DNA from: Tipula vernalis | Lineage: Eukaryota; Arthropoda; Insecta; Diptera; Tipulidae | NCBI GenBank assembly: GCA_958295665.1 | Contig: OY282560.1 | Location: 145,320,091-145,384,090, forward strand | Length of the DNA stretch: 64,000 bases | Reading direction: 5' to 3' | Part shown: piece after piece, positions 1 through 11,600 of the stretch | Numbering within the stretch: the first letter of the stretch is position 1 | How the letters are laid out: every line of letters begins with the position of its first letter | Position numbers and translations under genes: made by a program | The notes under the pieces: model-generated | Seen by the model: only the letters and a program-made list of their open reading frames with translations | The model's database searches: none | What the model was told of the DNA's origin: nothing

Positions 1-115
1 CAAGAGGGCGAGAATGTTGATGCATCATAAAATTATTGTATCATTTTAAAAATTTATTCACGTACCGTATTATTAAACATAAGGTTTGTTGTGTATTGTA
101 AAGCTCATGCTATAG

Positions 116-312
116 TACACCTATCCCTCGATTAACACGGTAATTACGTTCCGCCAAATTACCGTGTAACTCAAAACCGTGTTAATCGCGACTAATACAC
201 CTGTCCCTCGATTTATTCTGTGCGTGTTAATCAAGACTTTGTCCCAATTCGTTGACCTTGTTAAATCAAATCCGTGTTATTCAAGTATCGTGTTAATCGA
301 GCGACAGGTGTA
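116..312. mobile_element. pogo/Tigger-like MITE
   Basis: The stretch begins TACACCTATCCCTCGATTAA and ends with the near-perfect inverse (TTAATCGAGCGACAGGTGTA), giving terminal inverted repeats of about 24 bp. Both ends lie on TA, the target used by Tc1/mariner/pogo transposons. A further copy of the terminal motif lies inside near 204-224. At about 197 bp it cannot encode a transposase, so it is a non-autonomous copy. The 'CCCTCGATTAACACGG' style of terminus is typical of pogo-like elements; the assignment rests on that resemblance. Confidence 0.6.
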
Positions 313-607
313 TATAACTGTTTCATTTATATTCTTACTTATTTTGTATATTTATGCTTGTATATAGCCAAAATTTCAATTACTTGTTATTTTACAATTG
401 TCGTTGTTATTTCAGAGAGGCTATGCAAAAATGAAAAATAATTTAAAAATTACTCATACGACATACCTCAGTGACAAAAACATACAATAAATAAATTGTA
501 CAAAATAAAAATGATCCTAATTAGTTTTAATATTAAATTGTGTAGTCGCATATCATATTGTGGAATTTCCATATCGGTTGAGAATTAATTGAGTTATGTA
601 ACTAAAA

Positions 608-1300
608 TAGCCGCAGTTCTTGAAGACGGGTACAGTTTCAATGCGATGTTTTCGGTTAGGCGATGATTTTATTGTAACATTTTTTTATCCTTCTTGGATT
701 TTTCCTGCTATCTGTTGTTATTTGGATCTTCCATTTTGTTCTTTCTTTAGCTTGTCTCGCTTTTGCAATTCTGCAACTTCTTGATCAACGAGGTGAGAGT
801 CCCACAATTTAATCAAGATCATAGTTTTCTCTCTCGATTTGGTAGATCTCGACAAAGACGTTCGTTTAATACTACAACAGTTCGTAAATGAGATCTCGCG
901 TAGTAATGCGTACAAAATTGCAACTGAAACGTTTTTTCGAGTTATGTTTTACCCGACCCTTCCGTAATTGGACTCCTTTGTTAAAGGGTAGTATCTATTG
1001 GAATACTTTTTATTGTAACTTGAAGTTTCTCTGCCACGTCTTGTGTACTCCATGGCGTTGCTTTTCATTCATGAACTCCCTTTTTTCAACAAGGCAATGT
1101 GCCAATTTAGTAATTGCTAAGAGAAAGAGACAAGGTAGCATATAAATAACTGAATTCCCATGAGCATATACTCGTAATAAATACTTAACTAAAACTTTAG
1201 ATTCCTTTAACTTGATGAGTTGAATATCACTTAATTTATACGGCAATATTATTCTTTTTATTTTTGTTTTGATTCAGATTAGATCAAAATTCAGATCAAA
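608..1300 (-). mobile_element. degenerate PIF/Harbinger-like relic (tentative)
   Basis: The left edge (TAGCCGCAGTTCTTGAAG, from about 609) resembles the terminus of the MITE at 12647-12960, and the right part near 1270-1300 carries the same GATCAGATTAGATCAAAA motifs. The minus-strand frames between them (1246 to 718) are broken by stops. They contain a segment reading RHGVHKTWQRN and a later basic block ending REISFTNCCSI, which loosely recall the N-terminal part of HARBI1-type transposases. No catalytic motif is visible. The call is weak; it may be an unrelated decayed element. Confidence 0.28.
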
Positions 1301-2140
1301 ATAAAACAATTTTGCATCATAAAACACATTTAATATTTTATTAAGTAAATATTGTTTTAGTTATTTTTGTAATTTGCTTAGTTTGTGCTTTCCTTATATA
1401 TAAATGTTTCATTTTATTCGTAGGGTAAAACAAATAAACGCTGGTACAAAAATTATCCACTGCAATCGTAAAGTTGTCTCTAGACAATTTTACTACACAT
1501 TTGGCAAAGAATTCATTCGATTATATAAAAGGTGTGCCGTTCTTGATATTGTAATATAACTATTCTGTTATTTTTCTCTAATAAAATATAGAGTAGTAAT
1601 AATTATAATATTAATTAAATATCGTTAAATTTATTTTAAAGGTAGTTAAAAATTTAAATCAACTTTAAATTCATGTACATCAAAAAAAAAAGGCTAATCT
1701 ATTTTATTATTTTACTAATAAAACATATTTTTAAAATACATAAATTAATTAATATCATAATTATGTTTGCTTAATAATCGATTTGCATTTACAATCGAGA
1801 AAAATAATTAAATAAATAAATATTTACGAAAACATTATTAATATTAAAAATTATTTTTGTATCTAAATTAAATTTTCAAATGACTAGAATTATGTATTGT
1901 ATGTGTGTGTGTTAATTTCTTCCTTACTAAGTTTACTATTGAAAAAAATGCCATAAATTTAAGCAAGATATCAAAAAAATATGTTTAATCTGATATAAGT
2001 CAAAATACTTATTTGACGCTTTAAGAATTTAGGGATAAAAATTACTAAAAAAAAAAAAAAAATGATTGGCCATGTTCAGTCAAGAGGAATAATATATTTA
2101 GGTTCGCTTAGGTGTTGCTGAACAATTAAAATTATTTTCT
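1301..2140. other. AT-rich spacer, no gene seen
   Basis: Very AT-rich sequence downstream of the ric-3 3' end. It has short poly-A runs (for example 2047-2062) and no reading frame worth calling. Confidence 0.6.
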
Positions 2141-2143
2141 TAA

Positions 2144-2149
2144 TTTATT
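2144..2149 (-). terminator. candidate poly(A) signal of ric-3
   Basis: AATAAA on the minus strand, about 80 nt beyond the ric-3 stop codon at 2230-2232. Other A/T-rich hexamers lie nearby, so the exact cleavage site is not fixed by sequence alone. Confidence 0.4.
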
Positions 2150-2229
2150 AAACCGAGCTTTTTTCCTTTTTTAATTTTCTTACCAAACAAATTAAACAGT
2201 CTTAATAATAAAATCTTAACAAAAAAAAA

Positions 2230-2670
2230 TTATTGTTTAACATCATCATTTTGGGCCTCTTCTTCCTCATCTTCCTCATATTCCTCCTCTTCATATTCTT
2301 CCTCTTCTTCTATAACAATTTTTTCGACCACCGGTTCCTCTTCCTCCTCTTCATCGATTTCCGCTGCATCTGTTTCTACGTTTTCGATACTTGGATTTTT
2401 AACAGTACCATTTTCAGTTGCTTTTTGTTGCACCAGATTATCGGCCGACCGTATTACTTCATCACTACTGGGTGGATCTAAACTAATTAACGATAGCGTC
2501 ATTTTACTACTTAAAACAACAGCTGGCTCATCGGAATCATCATCTTCATCATCATGCAATAATATATTTTCTGTCGATATTTCTGAATCCGAAACTAAGA
2601 TTTGTGATTCATGCGGTAGCGCACCTTCCAAATATATTGGTTTGGGTTCGACTGGAATTTGTTCAAGTGT
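2230..2670 (-). CDS. ric-3: ric-3 last coding exon (acidic tail)
   Basis: The 147 codons, including the stop, follow a clear acceptor (TTTCATTCCAG, AG at 2672-2671). The exon starts TLEQIPVEPKPIYLEGALPH and carries a conserved-looking block VVLSSKMTLSLISLD. It ends in a Glu-rich stretch of about 45 residues with several runs of four to six Glu. RIC-3 proteins are known to end in acidic tails. Phase 0 at entry. The plus-strand open frame over the Glu-rich part is only its antisense shadow. Confidence 0.85.
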   Translation of the reverse strand, partial: TLEQIPVEPKPIYLEGALPHESQILVSDSEISTENILLHDDEDDDSDEPAVVLSSKMTLSLISLDPPSSDEVIRSADNLVQQKATENGTVKNPSIENVETDAAEIDEEEEEEPVVEKIVIEEEEEYEEEEYEEDEEEEAQNDDVKQ

Positions 2671-5600
2671 CTGGAATGAAATGAAAATAAACATAAAATT
2701 TATAGGTGGCGCTTATTTGAAAGAGGTAAAATATAATTGGTTATTAGCAAAAAATGAAAATTGTGATTTAAAAAGGAAATTACGAGATTGCTGTTTGATT
2801 AAAGTAGAAATTGATTTTTGGGTTACATTTCCGGACTTAAATCACAATAAAATTAATGCAAACTTAAATATATAAGTACACTAAAATATTAGCAACAAAA
2901 TTTTACGAAATTTTTTAGATTTTCAGTCACATTGGAATTTTGTCTTATTTACGATTACTTATTGTCTTTATAGACCATACTCAACTTACGTTCGCTCTAT
3001 CGTTAACTAAATTAAAATTCAATAAGTTTTTACTTAATGAATTTGTTTGTTTGTTACTACTTGACGGAGTCATTTGCTGTTGACCCCATTTATGACCATC
3101 TTCACGCGTAGCTGTCATTTCTAAACCAAGAATCTAATATGTTTTGTTGGTTAAATAACCATTTAAGTAAAAAATTCTATATACAAAATTGAAATAATTT
3201 TGGTATTTTCTCTACTCTTACCCGGACTGTTCCCGTTTCATGTGGTTTTCTGGTATCATGTTTTTCACTTTCAATAAAATCAGTTGTCGCTTTGGTAATT
3301 GAATCGCTTGATGGTTCATTATTTGATGTTTTAATATGTCCATTTTCAAGTGGTTGCGCCACGACAGAAGCTTCATCCATTGTAGTTGCATGCCCATTTG
3401 AAATTGGTGATGGCGTTGATGATGATGGCGAAATACCATTTGATGTTTCTTTTGATTCCTTTATTTTAAGAATGAACATTATTATTAGTAAATTGTACAC
3501 ACATGTCTGATGTGAAAGGGTAGTGACTCTATTAAGAACTCTGTTTGGTCGGTAATTTTCGATTTTATTCAGACTTAGTTAACTTAACTAAAGCACCCAA
3601 CTTAAGTTGTTCTAAATAAGTAAGTTAGATAATTTTTTACGACCAAACCAAGAATTTTGTGGGAGATCAGTATGTCCGATCGTATTAACTTTGTTTGTTA
3701 CCCTTAAAAAAATGTAATTGTTTTAAATAAATGAGACGAATACTGTACAGCTTGTGTTCAACAAAGCATAAACTATAATAAGCCCTATCATGCTTTTTTT
3801 TTACTATTAATAGATTTGTGTAATTTATGATTTATGGTAAATTAAATAAACAAAATAAAAAATGAACATAAAAATGAAAAATAAAAACAGTTAGAAAATT
3901 GTCACCTTGCTTAAATTTGTTGCATTTTCTTTTCTTTTAAATTGTTCATCTGCAGCATCTATTAAACCTTGGATAGCTGTGACGACTACAACAAAATATA
4001 TTGAACAAATTATGACCAAATTTCAAAATAATATATAAATTAAAATTAAAATATAAAAAATTAATAATTTTTATTTTCAAAATTATAAGTAAATCAACCA
4101 AAATAAACAAACGAAAAACTGTATAAAATGCCCTTTTTTGAAATGATTTTTATCTGTTTAGAGTTTTAATGAAAATTCCCTAAATTCTGAATAATAGCAT
4201 CTGCCGTTAATTAGGAAAGTGATTCAACAATTATTATTTAAATAAGCACAGCATGCCAGGAAAGTAATCATTAAAGTCTAGAAATTGAAAGCATCTTACT
4301 TACGTTTTTAAATGTTTGTGCTTCTAAAAGAAATTTTTGGATTTGGTTGAAATGATTTGTCTAAGACAACCCTTGCAAGTGAAAACTAATGTCAGACGAG
4401 TAGGGACCTACACAATTTAACCGTTTTTCTTTAGTTTGCATTGGTTTTCAATCAATCATCCATTTTCAATCAGAATGTCTTGCATATCGATCAGTCAGTA
4501 AAGGAAATTCGAGTGTTTAAATTATAAACACTGCAGCCAATGATCAGATAAGAATCGCAGCAGGAGCCTAATCTACATCGCTAGCAACAGTGCCGTGAAA
4601 CAAGGTTGGAGGCATTAGAGCCCAAAAACAAAGTTAGGGCTTTATTTCCCAAAGTGTATTATATCCCGAAACATTTTTCGATCATTTTGTCACATTTATA
4701 AAGCGAAATAAAACCTGAAATGTTTGGAAAATGACGTTCTAGTTATTAAAATCTTTTAGAAATGTAAAAACGTTTGTAATGAATGTATATATTGCAAAAA
4801 ATATGGTTTTACAGTTATAAATGGCAAAAAATATTAAGTTTTAAAGTTTTAAATTACAATCAATCGCTATGATTTGATTTTTCCCCCTCTAAGGAAGACT
4901 TATCCCCACGAACTTTGATTGACGTTTTATTGTCAAAATTTTCGTTGGGTTTCTATGGATTTGAAAATAGTTTTAAAAATCCGCGATAAAAATTTAACAT
5001 TTGTGAATCTATCAAAAGGGACGAGACGAGCGATACAATCCCATTGATCTGTGTCTGCAAGGTTGAGGAACCAATAAATTTAAATAATGTAACCAAAAAT
5101 ATGTCAAAATGGCGTAATACCTGAGTGGGTTGCGATAGATCTGAACCGTTGCGTTGAAATAAACCAGAAAAATTTCATATTGACTGGGATACAGCAGCTA
5201 AAGTGGATAGTATTTCGCTAAATAATTTATTGTTGAAGGGCCCGGATCTGATAAAGCCTTTATTAAATATTTTAATCAAGTTTTGCGGAAAGAAAGGTTG
5301 CCGTCGCAGGAAACATCACCGAGATGTTCCACCAGGTATTAATGAGAAGCGAAGATCGACCCTGCCAACAATTCCTCTGGCATGATAACAACCAAAATCA
5401 CAAACCAGATGTGTATAAGATGGATTTGATGACCTTTGGAGCTGCATGCTTGCCGTTAACGGCGCAGTTCATTAAAAATAAAAATGTAAAATCTAGAAGA
5501 AACATATCCGCGAGCACTGAAAGCAATAAGTTGATCAACATTATGTTTTCGACTAACCGGACAGCTTCGAGTCGGGGGGGGGGGGGGGAGCCGCTATCGA

Positions 5601-8600
5601 AGTCTCAGTACAAATCAAATGGGCTCATTTACAGGCTGGCTTCGAAATGAAGGGTTGGATGTCGAATTATGAGAACGTGATTAGTGCCCTGGGTGAAATA
5701 CAAGCTAAACAAATAAGAATCTGAACATCGAGGATTAATTTGCCGTTCAGAAAGTCTTGAGACTGTGCGATAAGATCCTAATGCAAACCATTTTCAGTAT
5801 TGAGATGGTTGAATTCGGATCCAAAAAATTATAGTCAATATGGGTCATATCGTACAGGAGAAAACCAAGAAAACCCAGTGATTAAAGATGGGAATTGGGT
5901 TCCTTCGGAGCTGAATGGGCTACACAACATAATTTTTTATGGTTCACAGGACCATTATTATTAATAGATCAAGAATATGAATATCCAAAAGCGACATTCA
6001 AGTTCGGAGAAGCGAATGTAGAGGAGCTATCGGTACATAGTGATATAATGGTTTTAAAGAATCTTGAAGAAGTAATCAATTTGGAAAAATATTCCACATT
6101 CATGAAGGCTAGTAGAGTAGTGGCACGAGTTTTCAAATAGTTAAACTTTGGCTTGAAAATAATCGCAATGTTAAGATCAAAAGTTGGATGTCGTTGAGTT
6201 GCGAGGAAATTGCTGCAGCAAAGCATGAAATCATTCGAATGGCTCAATGGAGAGCCTATAAAACAGAAAGTATCACCTTGCAGCAGGGTGGTTGTGTTGG
6301 ACAAAAAAGCAAAATTTACAACTTGTCACCGTATTGCGATAATCAAAATCTCCTGTTAAGAGTGAAGGTGAGAATTATCTAGCTCCCGAAACTCAGTGGG
6401 TTTCTTAAAAAAATAATAATTTTGCTTTAACAAAGCATAGTAACACAACTCATGTTGGCTCACTATCACAGCCGATACCTTAACCAAAATCATGAAACAG
6501 TTGTGAATGAGATGTGCCAAAAGTTCATGATTCCAAGGCTGAGAGGAGTTTTAAAATTCATCCGAAAGCGATGTCAAGTTTGCAAAAACGAAAAAGCAAA
6601 ATCTATTTCACCCGAAACGGGAGAGCTCCCATCGGCGCAGTTATCTACTTTCACTGAACCCTTTACTTACGTGAGGGTTGACATTTTTGGTCCATTGTTA
6701 GTGAAGGTTGGGCGCCGCCAGGAAAAAGGTATGGCATATTGTTTACCTGCCTGACAGTAAGAGCTTTATACATTTGGCACATAGTATGACAACGGATTCC
6801 TTCATTATTCTATTGAGAAAATGTATGGCCTGTAGAGGTACACCAGTGGAAGATTGGTGTGTCAATGGCACTAATTTTCGTGGTGCTAAAACTGAGTTGG
6901 ATTGGTCAATCCTCGACATTGGCAAAACGATTTGCCTAAGCAAAGCCCACATATAATCAAACAAATTGTTTTTAGTCAACTTGTCTCGTATTGCTTTATA
7001 TGTAGGTTGGTGTGAATTGGTTTGATAGAAAACAAAATGTTGAAAGCGCAAAACAGCGACCACGAAACGACTTCAAACAATGTTTTTTCTTGATCCAAGC
7101 AGTTCTTTCTTGTTTTGCTTTGTTTTGTTTCAATGTGAATTAACATATTTGTTTATAGGCTGTGGTCGCCTTCAATTGACGATTGGAACCGTGATTTTAG
7201 ACAAAATATTTGTCGGCATTACAACTTCAAAAAATTTCCACTATACCATATTTCAGTCGTTCTGCGAGTGCTGATGCTAATTTTTGTATGGTGTTACAGC
7301 TTTATTTTATTCCGATAGGTAGTGCTTTCTCTCTATTTCCAATCGTCAATTGGCGTTAGCAAACTACTCACAAGTACCTGTATCTACTCGCAACTACTCA
7401 TGCTCAAGTGATGGTGTAGCTTTTAGAAGTAGTTACACATATAATTAACGACAGAGGGATTTTAGTTTAAAAAATTCTAATAGATGGCTCTATACCGTGC
7501 CTTTTTGGCTCGTTTGATAAATGCATCGATTTTCAAAATAATGTTGTATGTTGTTTGTATGTATTTTATTTTGAAACATTTCCATACAAATTACTTGAGA
7601 TCTACTCACTCTTGGCAAAAATTTAGTAAATTGTTTGATTAGATTAGAATTTACTGACATAACAAAAATATGTTGGTTCGATTAGTAAAAATATTTTAAT
7701 TATTTTGTTGTGTTTATGTTTTATTACTTATTATTATTAATAGAACAACGTATTTTTATTAAAATCTAGCAGTTTTATTAAAATTGAGGTTATGTTTTAC
7801 TACTGTCACAAAAATTTGCGTTTCATTGAACATCTACTCACAAGTACTTGGCGGTAGCAAATTGTTTCCAATGGAACACAGTGATTATCTGTGAATGGAC
7901 CCATAAAGTACATTACAATGTTTGCCGTTCTATGTTTTATGAAACAAAATGTTTGACGTAAAATTGTTTTACCTGATTCAATGTGCATAGCGCTACTTAA
8001 TCGTATGCATTTTGGCCGCAAGAAACAAGAAAGAAAAGTTTTGACTAATTCGGTGGGTCTCCAGCCTAAGTATATTTGTATATGTACATTCTGTTTTCTA
8101 GGATACACCGTGAATTTGACTGATCTAGCTTTTTGCGTGTAATTTTAGCAACCTCTCGTCATATATTTTCCTTTATTTCTGATATGTCGGGAATTTATTT
8201 TCATTAACACGACTATTGACGATTGGATGATTATAGACGCCGCTTAGCAGATAAATTTGAAACAATGCGCGTCATTTGACGTTTCGAATTTGTTTTCATT
8301 ATGTCTAATTTATATCGTCCATGCCAGTAGTCACTGAGGCAAATCTCTTTAAGCATTTTTAACTTTTCCAAGAGCGGCGCTTTCTCAACTTGTACAATCG
8401 CCAAATCCCGTAGTCGTTTCCTTTGTCAAAATTATAAAATTATAAGAAACGGAAGCAGCAATTATTACTATAATATTTAATTCCTTAATTTTTTATTTTC
8501 ACAACCACATATGACGAAACGTCAAAAATTTTAACTGCTTTCAATTGGCACAGCAAAGCGATTAAAAAGTGAGGTAAGTTTTATTATGTTTACCACAGTT

Positions 8601-11600
8601 TTTAACTTTTTAACCGAATGGCACAAGACCTCAGGCCAAGCATTGATCAGCGATTATTTAATGAATTTAACGAAAATGGATTGCTAAAGAAAATTTGACA
8701 GATCGCTCGGTGAAACAATGTTTCACTTTTTGACGTTTTTTTCTTCAGTTTGAGCGATAATTTTTGCTCTTGTTAAACAATGTTAAATAACAATTCAAAT
8801 TTAACGAAACTGAACGAAAAGCTCTTAAAGTTTCGCTGATCAGTAACATGCATGTTCCTATGGTTGCATTCTTACTTAAATTTCCTAAAGACTCGCTGGT
8901 CAATGCTTAAAGTTTTAATATTTCAGTATAAAGGGGTGACCAGCGAATCAGTAAAAATCCTTACAGAATTTAGGTTACCGAAACCGTAACAACTGACAAA
9001 TACAGTATTAAAATTGTAATGTGAATAGGAAAATTTATTATCTTGAAGAAAAGTGTTGCGCGTTACTTTTCGCTGTATTAGGTCATATCTGAACTGAACG
9101 AAAAGTTCTTAAAGATCCGATGGTCAATAACTAATGGGGAAACCAGTGAGTCAGTAAAAACTTTAAGTGAGAATGCAATATACAGAAAGTGCATGTTACT
9201 GACCAGCGAATCTTTAAGAACTTTTCGTTCAGTTTAGCCGTCACTTAACAGAGCGAAAATTAACGCGGAAAGGATATAAAAATTTTCACAGCAGACTTTT
9301 CTTAAAATAATAAATTTTGCTATTCACTTTGTCAATTGTTACGGATTCGGTGGCCAATACGTCAAATATGCTATATTCTTACTGATTCGCTGGTTAGCCC
9401 TATACACTTTCTGTGTATCGCGTTCTTATTCCAAGTTGTTACTGATTCGCTGGTTCCCTCATTAACCCGTAGGCGGCTGCTATGAAAAAACATCACATTG
9501 CACAGATTTTTTATGATTGAAGTCATTTCAAATTACTTTTCTTGCCACAAGGTATTTTCAAGTGAGCAGTGCACTAGCAGCTAATAGAAATGATTATTGC
9601 TTAAAAATTTAAGGCAATGTTCATCAATATGATGCTTTTTGATCACAAATAAAATACTAAAATTTACGCCAATCGCTCGCCATATTAAAATTTACCATAT
9701 ATCGAGTGATTTTACCTCGTTGATGATACGATCGAATGATGATACAGAAAACGAATACCAATGCGAGAAGGACTCACTAAATTTAAAGCCGAATAAAGAA
9801 TTAGAAAATGCATTAAATCAAATTTATATTTTGCAGGAATAGGTGTTACTACTTATTTACATATTATTTTGTTAGATCTGTTGGTTGAGAAAATAATAAA
9901 TATTAATTGTACTTGATGAAGCACAAGTAACCAGAATTTTTCGAGTGTCAACCATCTAAATGAAGGTGGTCTAACAAAACCTACTTCAGAAATAATGGAA
10001 GATGCGAAATCATTAGACATAATTGCCAAATCAGTCAATGGGGAAGGTTTAGACATAAGAAAAAGCTATTTAGAAAATTTTAATTAATTTGGCTTAGCAA
10101 AGTTTACTGTCATACAAAAATTTGTGTTCGTTACGTTGGAAATCCATACAAACCTGTAAGTTAAAAGTAAAAAATGTTTGCATTGTGAATGCCCTATTAT
10201 TTCTTATAATTTGTTCGTGGGCGATTTCTTCTTTTAAACTGAATGTTATGTTTATTAACATAATGCGCGAAACAGTACAAATTTGAATCATGGGATGTCG
10301 TAATCTTTTGTATTTGATTTGTGCTTTTTAACAGTATATCTGTCTAAGGTTTAGTAAAGAAATATTAAAACTTGTATGTTATTTGACACGAAAAGCAATA
10401 TGACAACTGGAATATGGGTTAAGTCAAATAACTACAGAATAGCTAGATTTTACACTTGTTGTGTATGGTTCGCCACTTTAACAGTATAGAACCGTATTAT
10501 AGTGAAATGTGATTTACTCACCGTGAGTTGACTTAGCTGAATATCAACACTGCCATTATGTTTTGAAAGCATAATTCTACGAGAACCAAACCAAAGTTTG
10601 ATATATTTTCCTCAAGGCAATTAAAGACATCTTGAACTTAGAAACAAGTTTTCAAAGAATAAGCAGATTAGAAGAAAACAGAAGCCGAACAATTTTGTAT
10701 GGCGAAATTAATTCATTTTCAATCCTAGTGTTCAGTCGGGTTAAAATGATAAAAATTATCATTATATTTTTTATCACGTTTTGCTATGAAGCAGTATCAC
10801 AAAAACAACAAGGTTTTGTTGGTTTTAGCTGTTAAAATAGGTACAAATTTGAAAATAAAATATTTCGTAATATTATTTTATATTACATATTAGTTAAAAA
10901 AAAATCGCGATAAATTGGGTTTGATGCAGTTCAATTAAAGAAGAAGGATGATCTCACAGAATTTTGGCGTTTAAAACCAATTTAGAGTCAATATTATGAT
11001 GTTTTTGATCAATTTTTCCCAATTCTGAATTATATCCGCACGAAAATTAATTCATTTTTGTCGCGCGTTTCGTTTATATTGAAAATGAATTAATTTCGCC
11101 AAAAAAAAATCAATCGGTCCTTCATGTACTATACATTACACTTCCACGAAAAAGTAGTAAAAACATTAAAACGAAATAATTGCTAGGATTTAAAAATTCG
11201 GTTTTTAAAAAATTGAGATCGCAGAATTCATTCATAATTTCGCAGTGACAATGCCGCGAAATTAATTTGTTTTTTCATGACAGCATATTTACATTGAATC
11301 GGATCCATTATTCAACAATAATTAAGTATTTAATACAGTTTTTAAAATATAAAATTGCTGGGTCTGGGCCAATTGTAGAATAGTGTTTTTTTTTCTGTTA
11401 AGAAGAGCTTTTATCCAAATTAATAATTTTAAATTTTTATAACCTCAGATTTTAGGTGCAAATGTTAAATTCGGTTAAATGCTTTGTGATGGACGCGGTT
11501 TTACAAAATGAATCCGTTAACGAGATATGCAATTAATTCTGTATAATATGCCCGGTTTTCTGTAAATAATGTTAAACTAAACTAATAAATTTAAAACTCT

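Noticed and set aside
2233..2481. Plus-strand ORF rich in Phe, Leu and Ile
   Set aside because: It is the antisense of the Glu-rich ric-3 tail; hydrophobicity arises from GAA/GAG codons read on the other strand.
3111..3122. Nearer acceptor TTTAG for the ric-3 exon at 2990
   Set aside because: It leaves two bases before the first codon and breaks the frame with the upstream exon; the acceptor at 3135-3134 keeps phase 0 and adds the ILGLE block.
4304..4323. Possible 20-nt ric-3 microexon on the minus strand
   Set aside because: It has good acceptor and donor signals, but its length does not connect any of the known exon phases, and the alternative donor introduces a stop.
10747..10835. 29-codon ORF with signal-peptide-like start
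   Set aside because: Very short, inside a non-autonomous element, with no splice partner or promoter seen.
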